Positions 33,208 to 45,602 of a stretch of 64,000 nt of DNA are shown here, one piece after another. A program made the translations under genes and the position numbers. Source of the DNA: Argopecten irradians. Its lineage: Eukaryota > Mollusca > Bivalvia > Pectinida > Pectinidae. Position 1 is the first letter of the stretch, and every line of letters begins with the position of its first letter. The notes under the pieces are model-generated. The model was not told the DNA's origin. It saw nothing but the letters and a program-made list of their open reading frames with translations, and ran no database searches. The stretch lies in assembly GCF_041381155.1 (NCBI RefSeq), contig NC_091134.1:68242469-68306468 (forward strand), given 5' to 3'.

Positions 33208-35143
33208 GTAATATATTTTCTGCTATGATAGTAGGTCATGTGACAGTTCTCTCTGTATTTTCTCCGAAAATGTGATGATACGGGGTCTGAAATGCATTGT
33301 ACTGAAGCAGATAGACAAAATATCCCTTTTCAACCATACTTTTCCGAAGTAAAAACAGATAGAACGTAGGGCAAGATCGACTATTAATTTACTTAAAGTC
33401 CTAGTGTTACAGGTGTCGGTGTGTTTCGGAATCCAAATCCTCTGGTCAATAATACCGATACAGAAACAATGTATTTGTTTGATGGTTTTTTATTAGCCCA
33501 CTATCATCAGATGGTGGGCTATTCAAATTGCCCTGCGTCCGTCGTCCGTCGTCCGTCCGTAAACAATGCTTGTTATCACTATTTCTAAAAAACTACAGCA
33601 GGGATTTTGTTCAAACTTCACATGGAGGGTCCTCTTGGTCCATATTTGTGCCATACAGATTTTGTGGCTGATCGGAAAAACAAGATGGCCGCCAGGCTGC
33701 CATCTTTGATTTTGGCAGTTGAAGTTTGATATCGATATTTCTTGAGAACTACTGAAGGGATTTTGTTCAAACTTCACATGGAGGTTATCCTTGGTCCCTA
33801 GTTGTGCCATACAGATTTTGAGGCTGATCGGAAAAACAAGATGGCCTTGGATTTTGATAGTTACGTTTTGATATCCCTATTTCTCAAAAAGTGCTGAAGA
33901 AATCTTTCTCAAATTTAATATGTAGGTTTCCCTAGGACCCTAGTTGTGCATATTGCATTTTTGGACCAATCGGTGAACAAGATGGCCGCCAGGCCGCCAT
34001 CTTGGATTTTGATAGTTAAAGTTTGTTATCGCTATTTCTCAGATAGTACTGAAGGGATCTGTCTCAAATTTCATATGTAGGTTCCCCTAGGGACCTAGTT
34101 GTGCATATTGCATTTTGGAACCGATCGGTCAACAAGATGGCCGCCAGGCAGCCATCTTGGATTTCGTTATTCAAAGTTTGTTATCGCTATTTCTCAGAAA
34201 GTACTGAAGGGATCTGTCTCAAAATTCATATGTAGGTTCCCCTAGGGCCCTAGTTGTGCATATTATGATTTGGGACCGATTGATCAACAAGATTGCTGCC
34301 AGGCAGCCATCTTGGATTTTGATATTCAAAGTTTGTTATCGCTATTTCTCAGAAAGTACTGAATGGATCTTTCTCAAATTTCACATGTTGTTCCCCTAGG
34401 GCCCTAGTTGTGCATATTGTGATTTGGGACCGATTGATCAACAAGATGGCCGCCAAGGAGTCATCTTGGATTTTGATAGTTGAAGTTTGTTACCGCTATA
34501 TCCCAAAAGGTACTGAAGCGATCTGTCTCAAATTTTATGTGTAGTATGTTTGAAAAAGTTTAAAAAGTAGAGAAAAGATCCATATTTCCTTTGTCAGATA
34601 TAGATCATTCTTTGGTGGGCGCCAAGATCCCTCTGGGATCTCTTGTATTGTTAGTGTTTGGCTCTCATCCTATCAATTAGCTTTCGATTATAGAATTTCG
34701 ATTTCGATTATAGAATGACAACTGATGTTTTTTGTCTTGCAGTACATTTACCAGTGTTCGCGTTCCACACAGTCTTGTCCTCGGATTTTGTCGCCTCACA
34801 AGATAACCAGCCGGTGCCGTTTGATTACGTATCAGCCGATTACCCTACTGGCCACACCCACTATAACAGCACCACGGGGAAATACACGTGCCTTTTGGAG
34901 GGTTTTTACTTCTTTTCCTGGTCGATTGGTGCTACTGGACAAGGTTCGTCTGCTGAAACCTCCCTGGTGAAGAATGGTGACTGGCATGGTATGCAGATCG
35001 CGTACGACAGTTTCGCCTCCTCCTCGGCCTCAGTCATCTTACACCTCGACATCCAGGATACAGTATGGATCAAGGTATCAACCAAAGGTTCTTCAGTTCT
35101 GAGGGACGTCAGTTCGTTCATGGGGTACAGGTTAAGCGGATAA
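32946..35143 (+). CDS. Secreted C1q-domain protein, spliced, 220 aa
   Basis: Exons 32946-33207 and 34743-35143 join in frame (663 nt). Residues 1-19 (MMCFVILTFLTISIHWSDC) form a signal peptide. Residues ~25-78 are a charged heptad-like coiled coil (DLENLKLQVERLSALRE...). The second exon is a C1q globular domain beginning LPVFAFHTVLSSDF, with the expected FDYVSADY, YNSTTGKYTCLLEGFYFFSW and C-terminal FMGYRLSG blocks. There is no collagen stretch. Such proteins usually trimerise and act as secreted lectin-like or immune recognition proteins in bivalves; that role is inferred. An upstream acceptor (CTACTAAACTTTTCAG, AG at 32918-32919) implies a non-coding first exon. The ATG at 32946 is used because the frame's earlier 'start' at 32934 is TTG. 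AATAAA at 35209-35214 is a good polyadenylation signal. The one coding intron holds a family B element. Confidence 0.87.
33495..34645 (+). mobile_element. Family B copy 3, complete, in the C1q intron
   Basis: The 5' hairpin is AGCCCACTATC / GATGGTGGGCT (33495-33520), then CTATTCAAATTGCC and a GTCCGTC tract. About six ~156-bp units follow with CAAGATGGCCGCCAGG and CCATCTTGG. Near the 3' end is GGTGGGC, then a perfect hairpin AGATCCC, TCT, GGGATCT (34625-34641), then CTTG and T. It starts after T and ends before T. The ORFs inside are unit-derived. Confidence 0.82.
34743..35143 (+). CDS. C1q gene exon 2 (C1q domain)
   Basis: Follows acceptor TTTTTTGTCTTGCAG (AG at 34741-34742), and ends with TAA at 35141-35143. 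The whole C1q domain, about 133 residues, is in this exon, as is usual for invertebrate C1q-domain genes. Confidence 0.88.
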
Positions 35144-35208
35144 AAAAGGCTTATATATAATAGGGTATAAGTTTGAAGTTCTTTGTCTGATTCACCATTA
35201 TTTTGTTA

Positions 35209-35214
35209 AATAAA
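35209..35214 (+). terminator. Polyadenylation signal of the C1q gene
   Basis: AATAAA 66 bases after the stop codon. Confidence 0.7.
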
Positions 35215-38200
35215 AAAAATCGATATTGCCTCTATGTTCTTTGATATTTTGTCTTCTGAGAACAACAACAACTTATGATAGATAACATTAACCTGTAGTG
35301 TTCATAAGAATACCAACATGACTATCATCACTCTCCCGATAATTATCATGTTTTATTTTTTTATTAAAAAAGACCACAAATAGTGTAAGTTGAATAAAGA
35401 GAACGTTTCTACGGTACAAACTTTAAGCAAAAAAAAATCTGAAGCCGAACAAACCAAGCATGCGCGTTTCGTTCGGCAGAAACTTTGACGGTGCCACATC
35501 GACCATTGATTTTAAGATTAATTTCTAATCTTCCAACCTTTAGTTACATGGCTGAGGTAGAGGGGATTCCATGAACTGTCGGTTGTTCGATGATTTACTC
35601 TTGAGAACTTTAAATCTAACCCAACAACAAATAATGAGATAAAATATGAATCAATATGACATAAAGCACTATGTATTAAATAACCACATAAGTCCCGGCG
35701 TGTTACGATCTACAGCGCATTGATGACGCACTCCAACCATCCAACACTTTAATTTACCAAGGCCAGTGTTTACCCATGCTTACATGGATAAATACATTGT
35801 ATTTGCTTCAACAATACAATATTACAGAGAATACGTCATTACAATTGTTCAGAGGATAAAAACAATACAAATATTGGTTAAAACGATGCATATAAGCTTC
35901 ATCAGTGTCCATTTAACAGTAGCAATGATAGTTTAAATATGTTCGATTTTCTCCCAATCCTTAGAGAGTGTTCTGTAAACATTAACAACAACAATAGGCA
36001 GGCCATTTATAGTGCGGCTAATGTATCTTTACACATGTTTAGTAACGCCGAAGGTTAGGACGTGCATCTATTGTACCTGTTACCTGATTCGTACTTACAC
36101 AAATCTCTTTTGTTTTCGCTTCCTTCCACGTATTTAACTAGTAGTACATGTATATCATTCTTTCGTATTGCAATGTCGAGATATAGGAATGCTTTCTTTC
36201 CCTAGATTAAACTCTGTCTTCAAGGAAGCTATTTGAGTGCATTATACAGTATAGGCGGTTATATAGCAGGCTAAATATTCGCGAATTTAATCTAAAACAC
36301 GAAATTCTAATTCAATGAACGAAAACTTTGGCTATAAGAGCATACATGATTATGCCATTATTTGTTTTTTTACGTTACAGTGATGATAGACTAATTATTG
36401 AACAAGGTGGGGAATAGCAGAAGACGATTTCCCTACAGGAATGTCTTTCTTACCATTGTAAACAGGTCCGATAATGACAAGTTTCATGTGATCGAAGCTG
36501 GAAGCTGATTAAAGCTGTATGATAAACATGATATGCCTTTTCTCCGTTTCTTTTGATATCTTGTAGTTTCTCTTTCACATCCAGTTATTAATGAAAACTA
36601 TAACTTAACCCATGATAACACTGAGTTGTGTGTTGGAATCCATGAAGAAATAACGGTTACTTGGGCTCAGGTATAGTAGCGTATTTTAAATGAATCTTCT
36701 ACCCCATACTTTTCGCCTTCTTTGTTCAGTATAATTTACCCAAGATATTAAGTTTATACGGCGGTAGGTACAGGACTACTTCTTCTTTTACTTAGGACTT
36801 TACAGGTCGCTACTGTATGACCCAAATCAAAAGTTTTATTGGGTGTAACATTAAAAGAATGCGATGAACACAAAAGACACCTAATGTGTATCAGATCGTC
36901 TCCATTGTACCCTGTGTGAATGGACATCAATAACAAACATTGTACTTTCTAATGGACTTTTTACAACAATCAATGCTTGCTGTCTTTGAAAATATTTGAT
37001 CGAATATTAGAACATTTATAAACTGAACGGCTCACAAATATTGACGAAGTATTTAGACAGGTAGCTTTGGGCATATCCCTTCTAACGAGTGACCAACACA
37101 GAGAAACACAAACAAGACGGAACAATTCTCTATCGATGGGGAAACTATTGGTGAGCTGTTTAATTATGTGATCAAGTGGTGTGTACGTATATATATGGTA
37201 CGTACAACCAATTAAAACATTACATACCAACGTCTACCGGTGTTTAAACACAGATCAATGGGGCCATGTCATAGCGAGTCGTGTGTTACAAGCGGTGTAA
37301 ATGTCGTGGCGGATAGTCTGTAATCATAATGGGACATTGAAAGAATTTAAATGGAGCATATCTAGTGAAAAAATAAATGATACCTGCTTCAGGCGAAATA
37401 ACGGTGACATTAAGTAAAGGATTAATTAACAGACGAACCCAATGTTGGACCCACTAAGTGCGGACCAGATGGTGTAGTCATAAAAACGAACTGATTTTAT
37501 GGGAAAAGAAATATACACCAGTATGGATACCAGTTCAATCGAAGATGACATCCGGAAAAAATTGTAACAGTCACTAGGATTGTAAGTATAGTGTTTCCTA
37601 ATTTTTCAATGATTTATCTGCGTTGTACTACAAATTCCATCGAACTAACTTTTGATTACTACGTGAAATCCGCTGTATCCATGTTTGAATTATTCAAAAA
37701 ATAATTCCATGGGTTTAAATAATATGCAGTAAGTTTGGTATCGTTTAGTATTTTCTTTATAAAAGGATGCCGTCACAATGTCCTAGTGTAGTTAGCGATT
37801 TTGAAATGATTTCTAGTGTGGCCTGGTATATCGGAACTTCATGCTTATATCACTAGTATTCTCACTATAAGAATTTGGTAGGTTTTCGTGTCATTTTGTT
37901 TGTTCCTACATTGGTAATGTTTTGTACTATCAGAATAATTTCCCAAACTGATTAGTGCTAATTTTCTATATTAGAACTATTGACATTGTGTTTTCTGCTT
38001 TATGCTTCTTTCAAAGCGACTTGGTATTGGCTCTGTAATACTGGACTGGAATGATCTGGCGTTGTTGAACTATTTGTTTATTGATTGGGTATGTTTTATT
38101 TAATCATTATTTATTTTTGGCTATGGTTTCTGTAACTTTGGTGTCACTTCTTTATTAGCTTTAGAATTTAATAGATTTTACAACTAGGATTGGTGTTGCA

Positions 38201-39594
38201 AAATAGGTTAACGAGGATTCTGTATTTTTCTCCAAAATATTTCTATTCCTCCTAACACTGTACGTTAAAATATGAACAAATGACATCATCAGAATTTATC
38301 AAAAGACAAAATAACATATCAATTATATACCTTTACCTGTCCCTGCTGATGTTGATAATTTTATCTGTGATTTTGTCTATACCTTCCATATTTGGTGGTA
38401 AACTTGTTAGCTTTTGTCTTGGCTTATCTTTTGTGCAAACCATTCTAGTGTCTAAAATGTAAACCTTATTACGTAGTAATACATGTAGATAATCAGTTTC
38501 ACAATAATAATGCGTACCACCGTATGTTTTATTCTGTACAGTCGCTGTTTTATAAAATAGCGTTGTAAGAGCTTTCATAATGAATACGTTTAAAGATGAA
38601 TTGAATCTCCGTTACTTTTAAGTCGTAATATTTCGTTCTTAAACACATCTGACAACAGAAGATCCTATGGTCTAATTTTATATCCAAGGATTTGGTGTCG
38701 ACTTGGATTATTGCAAACGTTACGTCACCAAACACAGCTACAATAGATAAAATATCGGAATGCACAAAATAGTCATTCGATAACGTGTTACAATAACCCA
38801 TAATTACTACATTAAACTAGACATGGTCGTGCCTAATGAAGTAGCCCTATCGCATACTAAGAACTATCTGTTAACCTAATTTAGTGTTTTAATCTGAGCT
38901 GTAATTAGTGGTCTCGAATGTTCAAACTATCAGAATATTTTCTTTCATATTGCTCTACAGGTAGACCTTAATTTCTTGTTCGGGAACCTCAAGGATATAC
39001 AGATTATGTATATAAAGACTATGAATTTTTTCTAACACGAAATCATATTACAGTAAAAATAATTACCGAAGGTAATATACTGATTACGTTGGATAAAAAT
39101 GTTGTACGTTTTGCCTTGCTGATGGACCCCTTCTATGGCTCTATCCTGCCTAGCTCATTTTATTTAACTCATTATAGAAGTCGTTAAAATGGAATTAAGA
39201 TATGCATTGGTTTAACCGATCATTTCTTTTATTGATTTAGTTTCTTTAAATATCTACGCATAATATTTGCCCGGTGTAACTTCCTATTTAGGACCAAAAA
39301 TGAATTAAAATCTGACACCTCCAGTAATAACTACCACGAAGTGCCACCTCCTCACTGTGTGCAAATAGCAATGTTGACCCTGAGTAAATTGAACAGATCA
39401 TTAGACGTCACGGCTTCCTAAGAAAGCCTTTATCATTCGTTCATATTAATTTTATATGCTCTTCAGGATACATAATCCAATACAACGATATCAAGGCTAA
39501 ATTATCAAATCATAATTTATACATTGAAATTTGATGAATGAGAACAGTCGTTTCAATTGTTGCAAAGTTAGGGTGATCAAGTACGTCTTGCGAT
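35215..39594. other. Intergenic, no gene seen
   Basis: AT-rich sequence with many short ORFs on both strands (for example 36754-36936 minus, 36970-37230 minus, 38280-38462 plus, 38550-38801 minus). None has a domain, repeat or splice context that supports it. The frame at 38280 is hydrophobic (IIYLYLSLLMLIILSVILSI) but isolated. I saw no repeat family here. Confidence 0.5.
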
Positions 39595-41660
39595 AAACAT
39601 TCATATAACAATTAATCTAACCTTATAAACATTAGTAAATATTTATATAACAATGAATCTAACCTGGTCAACATCAGTAATTATTCATTAAACAATGAAT
39701 CTAATCTGGTAAACATCAGTATATAATCATATAACAATGAATTTAACCTGGTAAACATCAGTAAATAGTCATATAACAATGAATCTAACCTGGTCAACAT
39801 CAGTAAATAGTCATATAACAATGAATCTAATCTGGTAAACATCAGTAAATATTCATATAACAATGAATCTAACCTGGTAAACATCAGTAAATAGTCATAT
39901 AACAATGAATCTAACCTGGTCAACATCAGTAAATAGTCATATAACAATGAATCTAATCTGGTAAACATCAGTAAATATTCATATAACAAGGAATCTAACC
40001 TGGTTAACATCAGTAAATATTCATATAACAATGAATCTAACCTGGTAAACATCAGTAAATATTCATATAACAATGAATCTAATCTGGTAAACATCAGTAA
40101 ATATTCATATAACAATGAATCTAACCTGGTCAAAATCAGTAAATATTCATAAAACAATTAATCTAATCTGGTAAACGTCAATAAATAGTCATATAACAAG
40201 GAATCTAACCTGGTCAACATCAGTAAATATTCATATGACAATGAATTTAACCTGGTAAACATCAGTAAATATTCATATAACAATGAATGTAACCTGGTAA
40301 ACATCAGTAAATATTCATATAACAATGAATCTAACCTGGTAAACATCAGTAAATATTCATATAACAATGAATCTAACCTGGTAAACATCAGTAAATATTC
40401 ATATAACAATGAATCTAACCTGGTAAACATCAGTAAATATTCATATAACAATGAATCTAACCTGGTTAACATCAGTAAATATTCATATAACAATGAATTT
40501 AACCTGGTAAACATCAGTAAATATTCATATAACAATGAATCTAACCTGGTCAACATCAGTAATTATTCATATAACAATGAATCTAATCTGGTTAACATCA
40601 GTAAATATTCATAAAACAATGAATCTAACATGGTCAACATCAGTAAATATTCATATAACAATGAATTAACTGGTCAACTCAGTAAATATTCGTCAAGAAT
40701 CTAACCTGGTAAACATAAATAGTCATATAACAATGAATTAAACCTGGTAAACATCAGTAAATATTCATATAACAAGGAATCTAACCTGGTTAACATCAGT
40801 AAATATTGATGTAACAATGAATTTAACCTGGTAAACATCAGTAAATATTCATATAACAATGAATTTAACCTGGTAAACATCAGTAAATATTCATATAACA
40901 ATGAATCTAACCTGGTCAACATCAGTAAATATTCATATAACAATGAATCTAACCTGGTAAACATCAGTAAATATTCATATAACAATGAATCTAACCTGGT
41001 AAACATCAGTAAATATTCATAAAACAGTGAATCTAACCTGGTAAACATCAGCAAATATTTATATAACAAGGAATCTAACCTGGTAAACATCAGTAAATAT
41101 TCATATAACAATGAATCTAACCTGGTTAACATCAGTAAATATCCATATAACAATGAATTTAACCTGGTAAACGTCAATAAATAGTCATATAACAATGAAA
41201 CTAACCTGGTCAACATCAGTAAATATTCATATAACAATGAATTTAACCTGGTCAACATCAGTAAATAGTCATATAACAATGAAACTAACCTGGTCAACAT
41301 CAGTAAATATTCATATAACAAGGAATCTAACCTGGTAAACATCAGTAAATAGTCATATAACAATGAAACTAACCTGGTCAACATCAGTAAATATTCATAT
41401 AACAATGAATTTAACCTGGTCAACATCAGTAAATATTCATATAACAAGGAATCTAACCTGGTAAACATCAGTAAATATTCATATAAAAATGAGTCTAACC
41501 TGGTAAACATCAGTAAATATTCATATAACAATGAATCTAACCTGGTAAACATCAGTAAATAGTCATATAACAAGGAATCTAACCTGGTAAACATCAGTAA
41601 ATATTCATATAACAATGAATTTAACCTGGTAAACATCAGTTAATATTCATATAACAATAT
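39595..41660. repeat. 42-bp minisatellite, left block
   Basis: About 49 copies of a 42-bp unit, TCTAACCTGGTAAACATCAG then TAAATATTCATATAACAATGAA. Because 42 is a multiple of three, the minus strand stays open over long stretches as a 14-residue repeat (RLDSLLYEYLLMFT). Frequent variants (GTCAAC, TTTAACC, AAGGAA, AGTCAT) are scattered, showing unequal exchange. The ORFs have no start context or splice support. Confidence 0.95.
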
Positions 41661-42980
41661 TTACATTTTCACTTCGCTCCGCCTCAATGAAACTAGTAAA
41701 CTCCGATCACTTCATTTCCCAATGAAGATGCTTGGTCACGCGCTGACCTCTGACCGGCGTGAGAATACATTTTGACATTGTTTACATTTTAACCTAGTTT
41801 TACGCCGCTTCAGTTTTGAATGAACTTTCTGGGATGTGGCCTATCGCTGTACATTTAGAAACACAGACAGAAATGTTTGATAAAGTGATATTAGAAATTG
41901 TTAGTAATATGATATTACAGATATTTTACACGTATTTTGAAGAAACGATGACTTAGGCTCAAGCCCCGGAAAATGCTGAACATAGGCTACTGAGCGCAGC
42001 GATGTTCATCACTCATCGAAGTAGGCATAATCGAACGCAAATAGTTAGGATAATGTGTACAATATATAGATCTATATGTAAAACGGTGACATACATGTAA
42101 GCTTAGAAACGATAGATTCCATAAAAATACGCTCAAATACCAAACAGGCTGATTTCAGTGACATAAGCCTAACGAAACGATTCTGCGAGTGTCAAAACCC
42201 ACGGCATTCGAGGGTCGTTGGAAACCACCAACATTTCAAATCAATGTTTCTCTACTTACTTTATACAGAATTTTAATCCTAAAACTCCCGTTGACAGAGA
42301 AGTTATCACATTTCAAGAATAACACACAAGTCTTCCAGTGATCTGCGACTAAATCCCACATTTTAACACGTTTTATTGAGCCCCTGAAGCATGGTTCTTG
42401 GACTGCATCGCATACCATAGACACAGGGGTTGAATTTCACAACAGGTTTAGTTAATAAGCATTTAACTGCCAGCTACAAACAATTACCAGACGGAAATAC
42501 AACATTCAGGTACATTCCACAACAATCGCAATTGATTTTTAAAAGATTTGATTATGTTTAGATACCAACTATTCAGCATTTTCACCACAATCGTCATTTT
42601 CTTCAAAACCGGACCCCTGCTAAATCGAGCAACCGGATTACACGTTGACTGCACTGCTAGTACTGCGCAGTATTTTTTTATTTGAAGCTACATGATCATG
42701 TTTTTATGATAAAATTTAAGCCATTAATTCTTGTACATAAAAACAATATTTCAAAATCGCCGTTTTTAATTGTAACAACGCGCAAAGAATGAAGTTATTT
42801 TCGGAACTACTTTTTATGTTGCCTTGGTGACGAAAAGAACTGACTGGCGGCTGTTCCGTAGCTGTACATACATGTACGATAACTGGTACAATGTTGCAAA
42901 TTGTATAATAATTTTATACCGAATACATATAATTTGACTTTTTTCAAAAGCGGGATATTTAAATTGGTTAACGTAAATGT
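41661..42980. other. Spacer between the two 42-bp blocks
   Basis: Non-repetitive sequence without a gene, richer in CpG than its surroundings (for example TTCACTTCGCTCCGCCTC and GACCGGCGTGAG). It is flanked on both sides by the same minisatellite and ends at a long hairpin, so it may be an inserted element. I found no clear terminal repeats at its left edge. The ORF at 42236-42424 has no recognisable domain. Confidence 0.4.
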
Positions 42981-43134
42981 AAGGATTGATTATCAATTTT
43001 GTTGCTTGCATTGACTGATGAAGAAAGTTAATCTCGTGCAAATGTTACATGAACTGCTTCGCAGTTCACTTCATTTGCACGAGATTAACTTTCTTCATCA
43101 GTCAATGCAAGCAACAAAATTGACAATCAATCCT
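42981..43134. repeat. Long hairpin with 64-bp arms at the array border
   Basis: Arms 42981-43044 and 43071-43134 are reverse complements with one mismatch. The 26-base centre contains a second hairpin, GAACTGC, TTC, GCAGTTC. It ends two bases before the right 42-bp block begins. Confidence 0.9.
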
Positions 43135-43135
43135 T

Positions 43136-45602
43136 AAATGAATGTAACCTGGTTAACATCAGTAAATATTCATAAAACAATGAATGTTACCTGGTAAACA
43201 TCAGTAAATATTCATATAACAAGGAATCTAACCTGGTTAACATCAGTAAATATTCATATAACAATGAATCTAACCTGGTAAACATCAGTAAATATTCATA
43301 TAACAATGAATCTAACCTGGTAAACATCAGTAAATATTCATATAACAATGAATTTAACCTGGTAAACATCAGTAAATAGTCATATAACAATGAATCTAAC
43401 CTGGTCAACATCAGTAAATAGTCATATAACAATGAATCTAATCTGGTAAACATCAGTAAATATTCATATAACAATGAATCTAACCTGGTAAACATCAGTA
43501 AATATTCATATAACAATGAATCTAATCTGGTAAACATCAGTAAATATTCATATAACAATGAATTTAACCTGGTAAACATCAGTAAATATTCACATAACAA
43601 TGAATTTAACCTGGTTAACATCAGTAAATATTCATATAACAATGAATGTAACCTGGTAAACATCAGTAAATATTCATATAACAATGAATCTAACCTGGTC
43701 AACATCAGTAAATATTCATATAACAATGGGTCTAACCTGGTCAACATCAGTAAATATTCATATAACAAGGAATCTAACCTGGTAAACATCAGTAAATATT
43801 CATATAACAAGGAATCTAACCTGGTCAACATCAGTAAATATTCATATAACAAGGAATCTAACCTGGTAAACATCAGTAAATATTCATATAACAAGGAATC
43901 TAACCTGGTCAACATCAGTAAATATTCATATAACAATGAGTCTAACCTGGTCAACATCAGTAAATATTCATATAACAATGAATCTAACCTGGTAAACATC
44001 AGTAAATATTCATATAACAATGAATTTAACCTGGTAAACATCAGTAAATATTCATATAACAATGAATCTAACCTGGTAAACATCAGTAAATATTCATATA
44101 ACAATGAATTTAACCTGGTCAACATCAGTAAATATTCATATAACAATGAATCTAACCTGGTAAACATCAGTAAATATTCATATAACAATGAATCTAACCT
44201 GGTAAACATCAGTAAATATTCATATAACAATGAGTCTAACCTGGTCAACATCAGTAAATATTCATATAACAATGAATCTAACCTGGTAAACATCAGTAAA
44301 TATTCATATAACAATGAATGTAACCTGGTAAACATCAGTAAATATTCATATAACAATGAATCTAACCTGGTTAACATCAGTAAATATTCATATAACAATG
44401 AATTTAACCTGGTAAACATCAGTAAATATTCATATAACAAGGAATCTAACCTGGTCAACATCAGTAAATATTCATATAACAAGGAATCTAACCTGGTAAA
44501 CATCAGTAAATATTCATATAACAATGAATCTAACCTGGTAAACATCAGTAAATATTCATATAACAATGAATTTAACCTGGTAAACATCAGTAAATATTCA
44601 TATATAACAAGGAATCTAACCTGGTCAACATCAGTAAATATTCATATAACAAGGAATCTAACCTGGTCAACATCAGTAAAATATTCATATAACAAGGAAT
44701 CTAACCTGGTCAACATCAGTAAATATTCATATAACAATGAATCTAACCTGGTAAACATCAGTAAATATTCATATAAAAATGAATCTAACCTGGTAAACAT
44801 CAGTAAATATTCATATAACAATGAATCTAACCTGGTCAACATCAGTAAATATTCATATAACAATGAATCTAACCTGGTAAACATCAGTAAATATTCATAT
44901 AACAATGAATTTAACCTGGTAAACATCAGTAAATATTCATATAACAATGAATGTAACCTGGTAAACATCAGTAAATATTCATATAACAATGAATCTAACC
45001 TGGTCAACATCAGTAAATATTCATATAACAATGAATCTTACCTGGTCAACATCAGTATAATATTCATATAACAAGTAATTTAACCTGGTCAACATCAGTA
45101 AATATTCATATAACAAGGAATCTAACCTGGTAAACTTCAGTATATATTCATATAACAAGTAATCTAACCTGGTCAACATCAGTTAATATTCATATAACAA
45201 GGAGTCTAACCTGGTCAACATCAGTAAATATTCATATAACAATGAATCTAACCTGGATAACATCAGTAAATATTCATAAAATAATGAATTTAACCTGGTA
45301 AACATCAGTAAATAATCATATAACAATGAATGTAACCTGGTAAACATCAGTAAATATTCACATAACAATGAATTTAACCTGGTAAACATCAGTAAATATT
45401 CATATAACAATGAATCTAATCTGGTAAACATCAGTAAATATTCATATAACAAGGAATCTAATCTGGTAAACATCAGTAAATATTCATATAACAAGGAATC
45501 TAACCTGGTTAACATCAGTAAATATTCATATGACAATGAATTTAACCTGGTAAACATCAGTAAATATTCATATAACAATGAATTTAACCTAGTGAACATC
45601 AT
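43136..45602. repeat. 42-bp minisatellite, right block
   Basis: About 58 copies of the same 42-bp unit as at 39595-41660 and in the same orientation. The minus-strand ORFs at 43187-44587, 44642-45031 and 45183-45686 are this repeat read in one frame and break wherever an indel occurs (for example the extra TA near 44601). They are not genes. Confidence 0.95.

Noticed and set aside
38280-38462. Small hydrophobic ORF as a membrane protein gene
   Set aside because: Sixty codons, AT-driven Ile/Leu content, no splice or family support.
39595-45602. CRISPR-like array of regular repeats
   Set aside because: The units are contiguous minisatellite copies with no unique spacers, in an intron-bearing animal genome.
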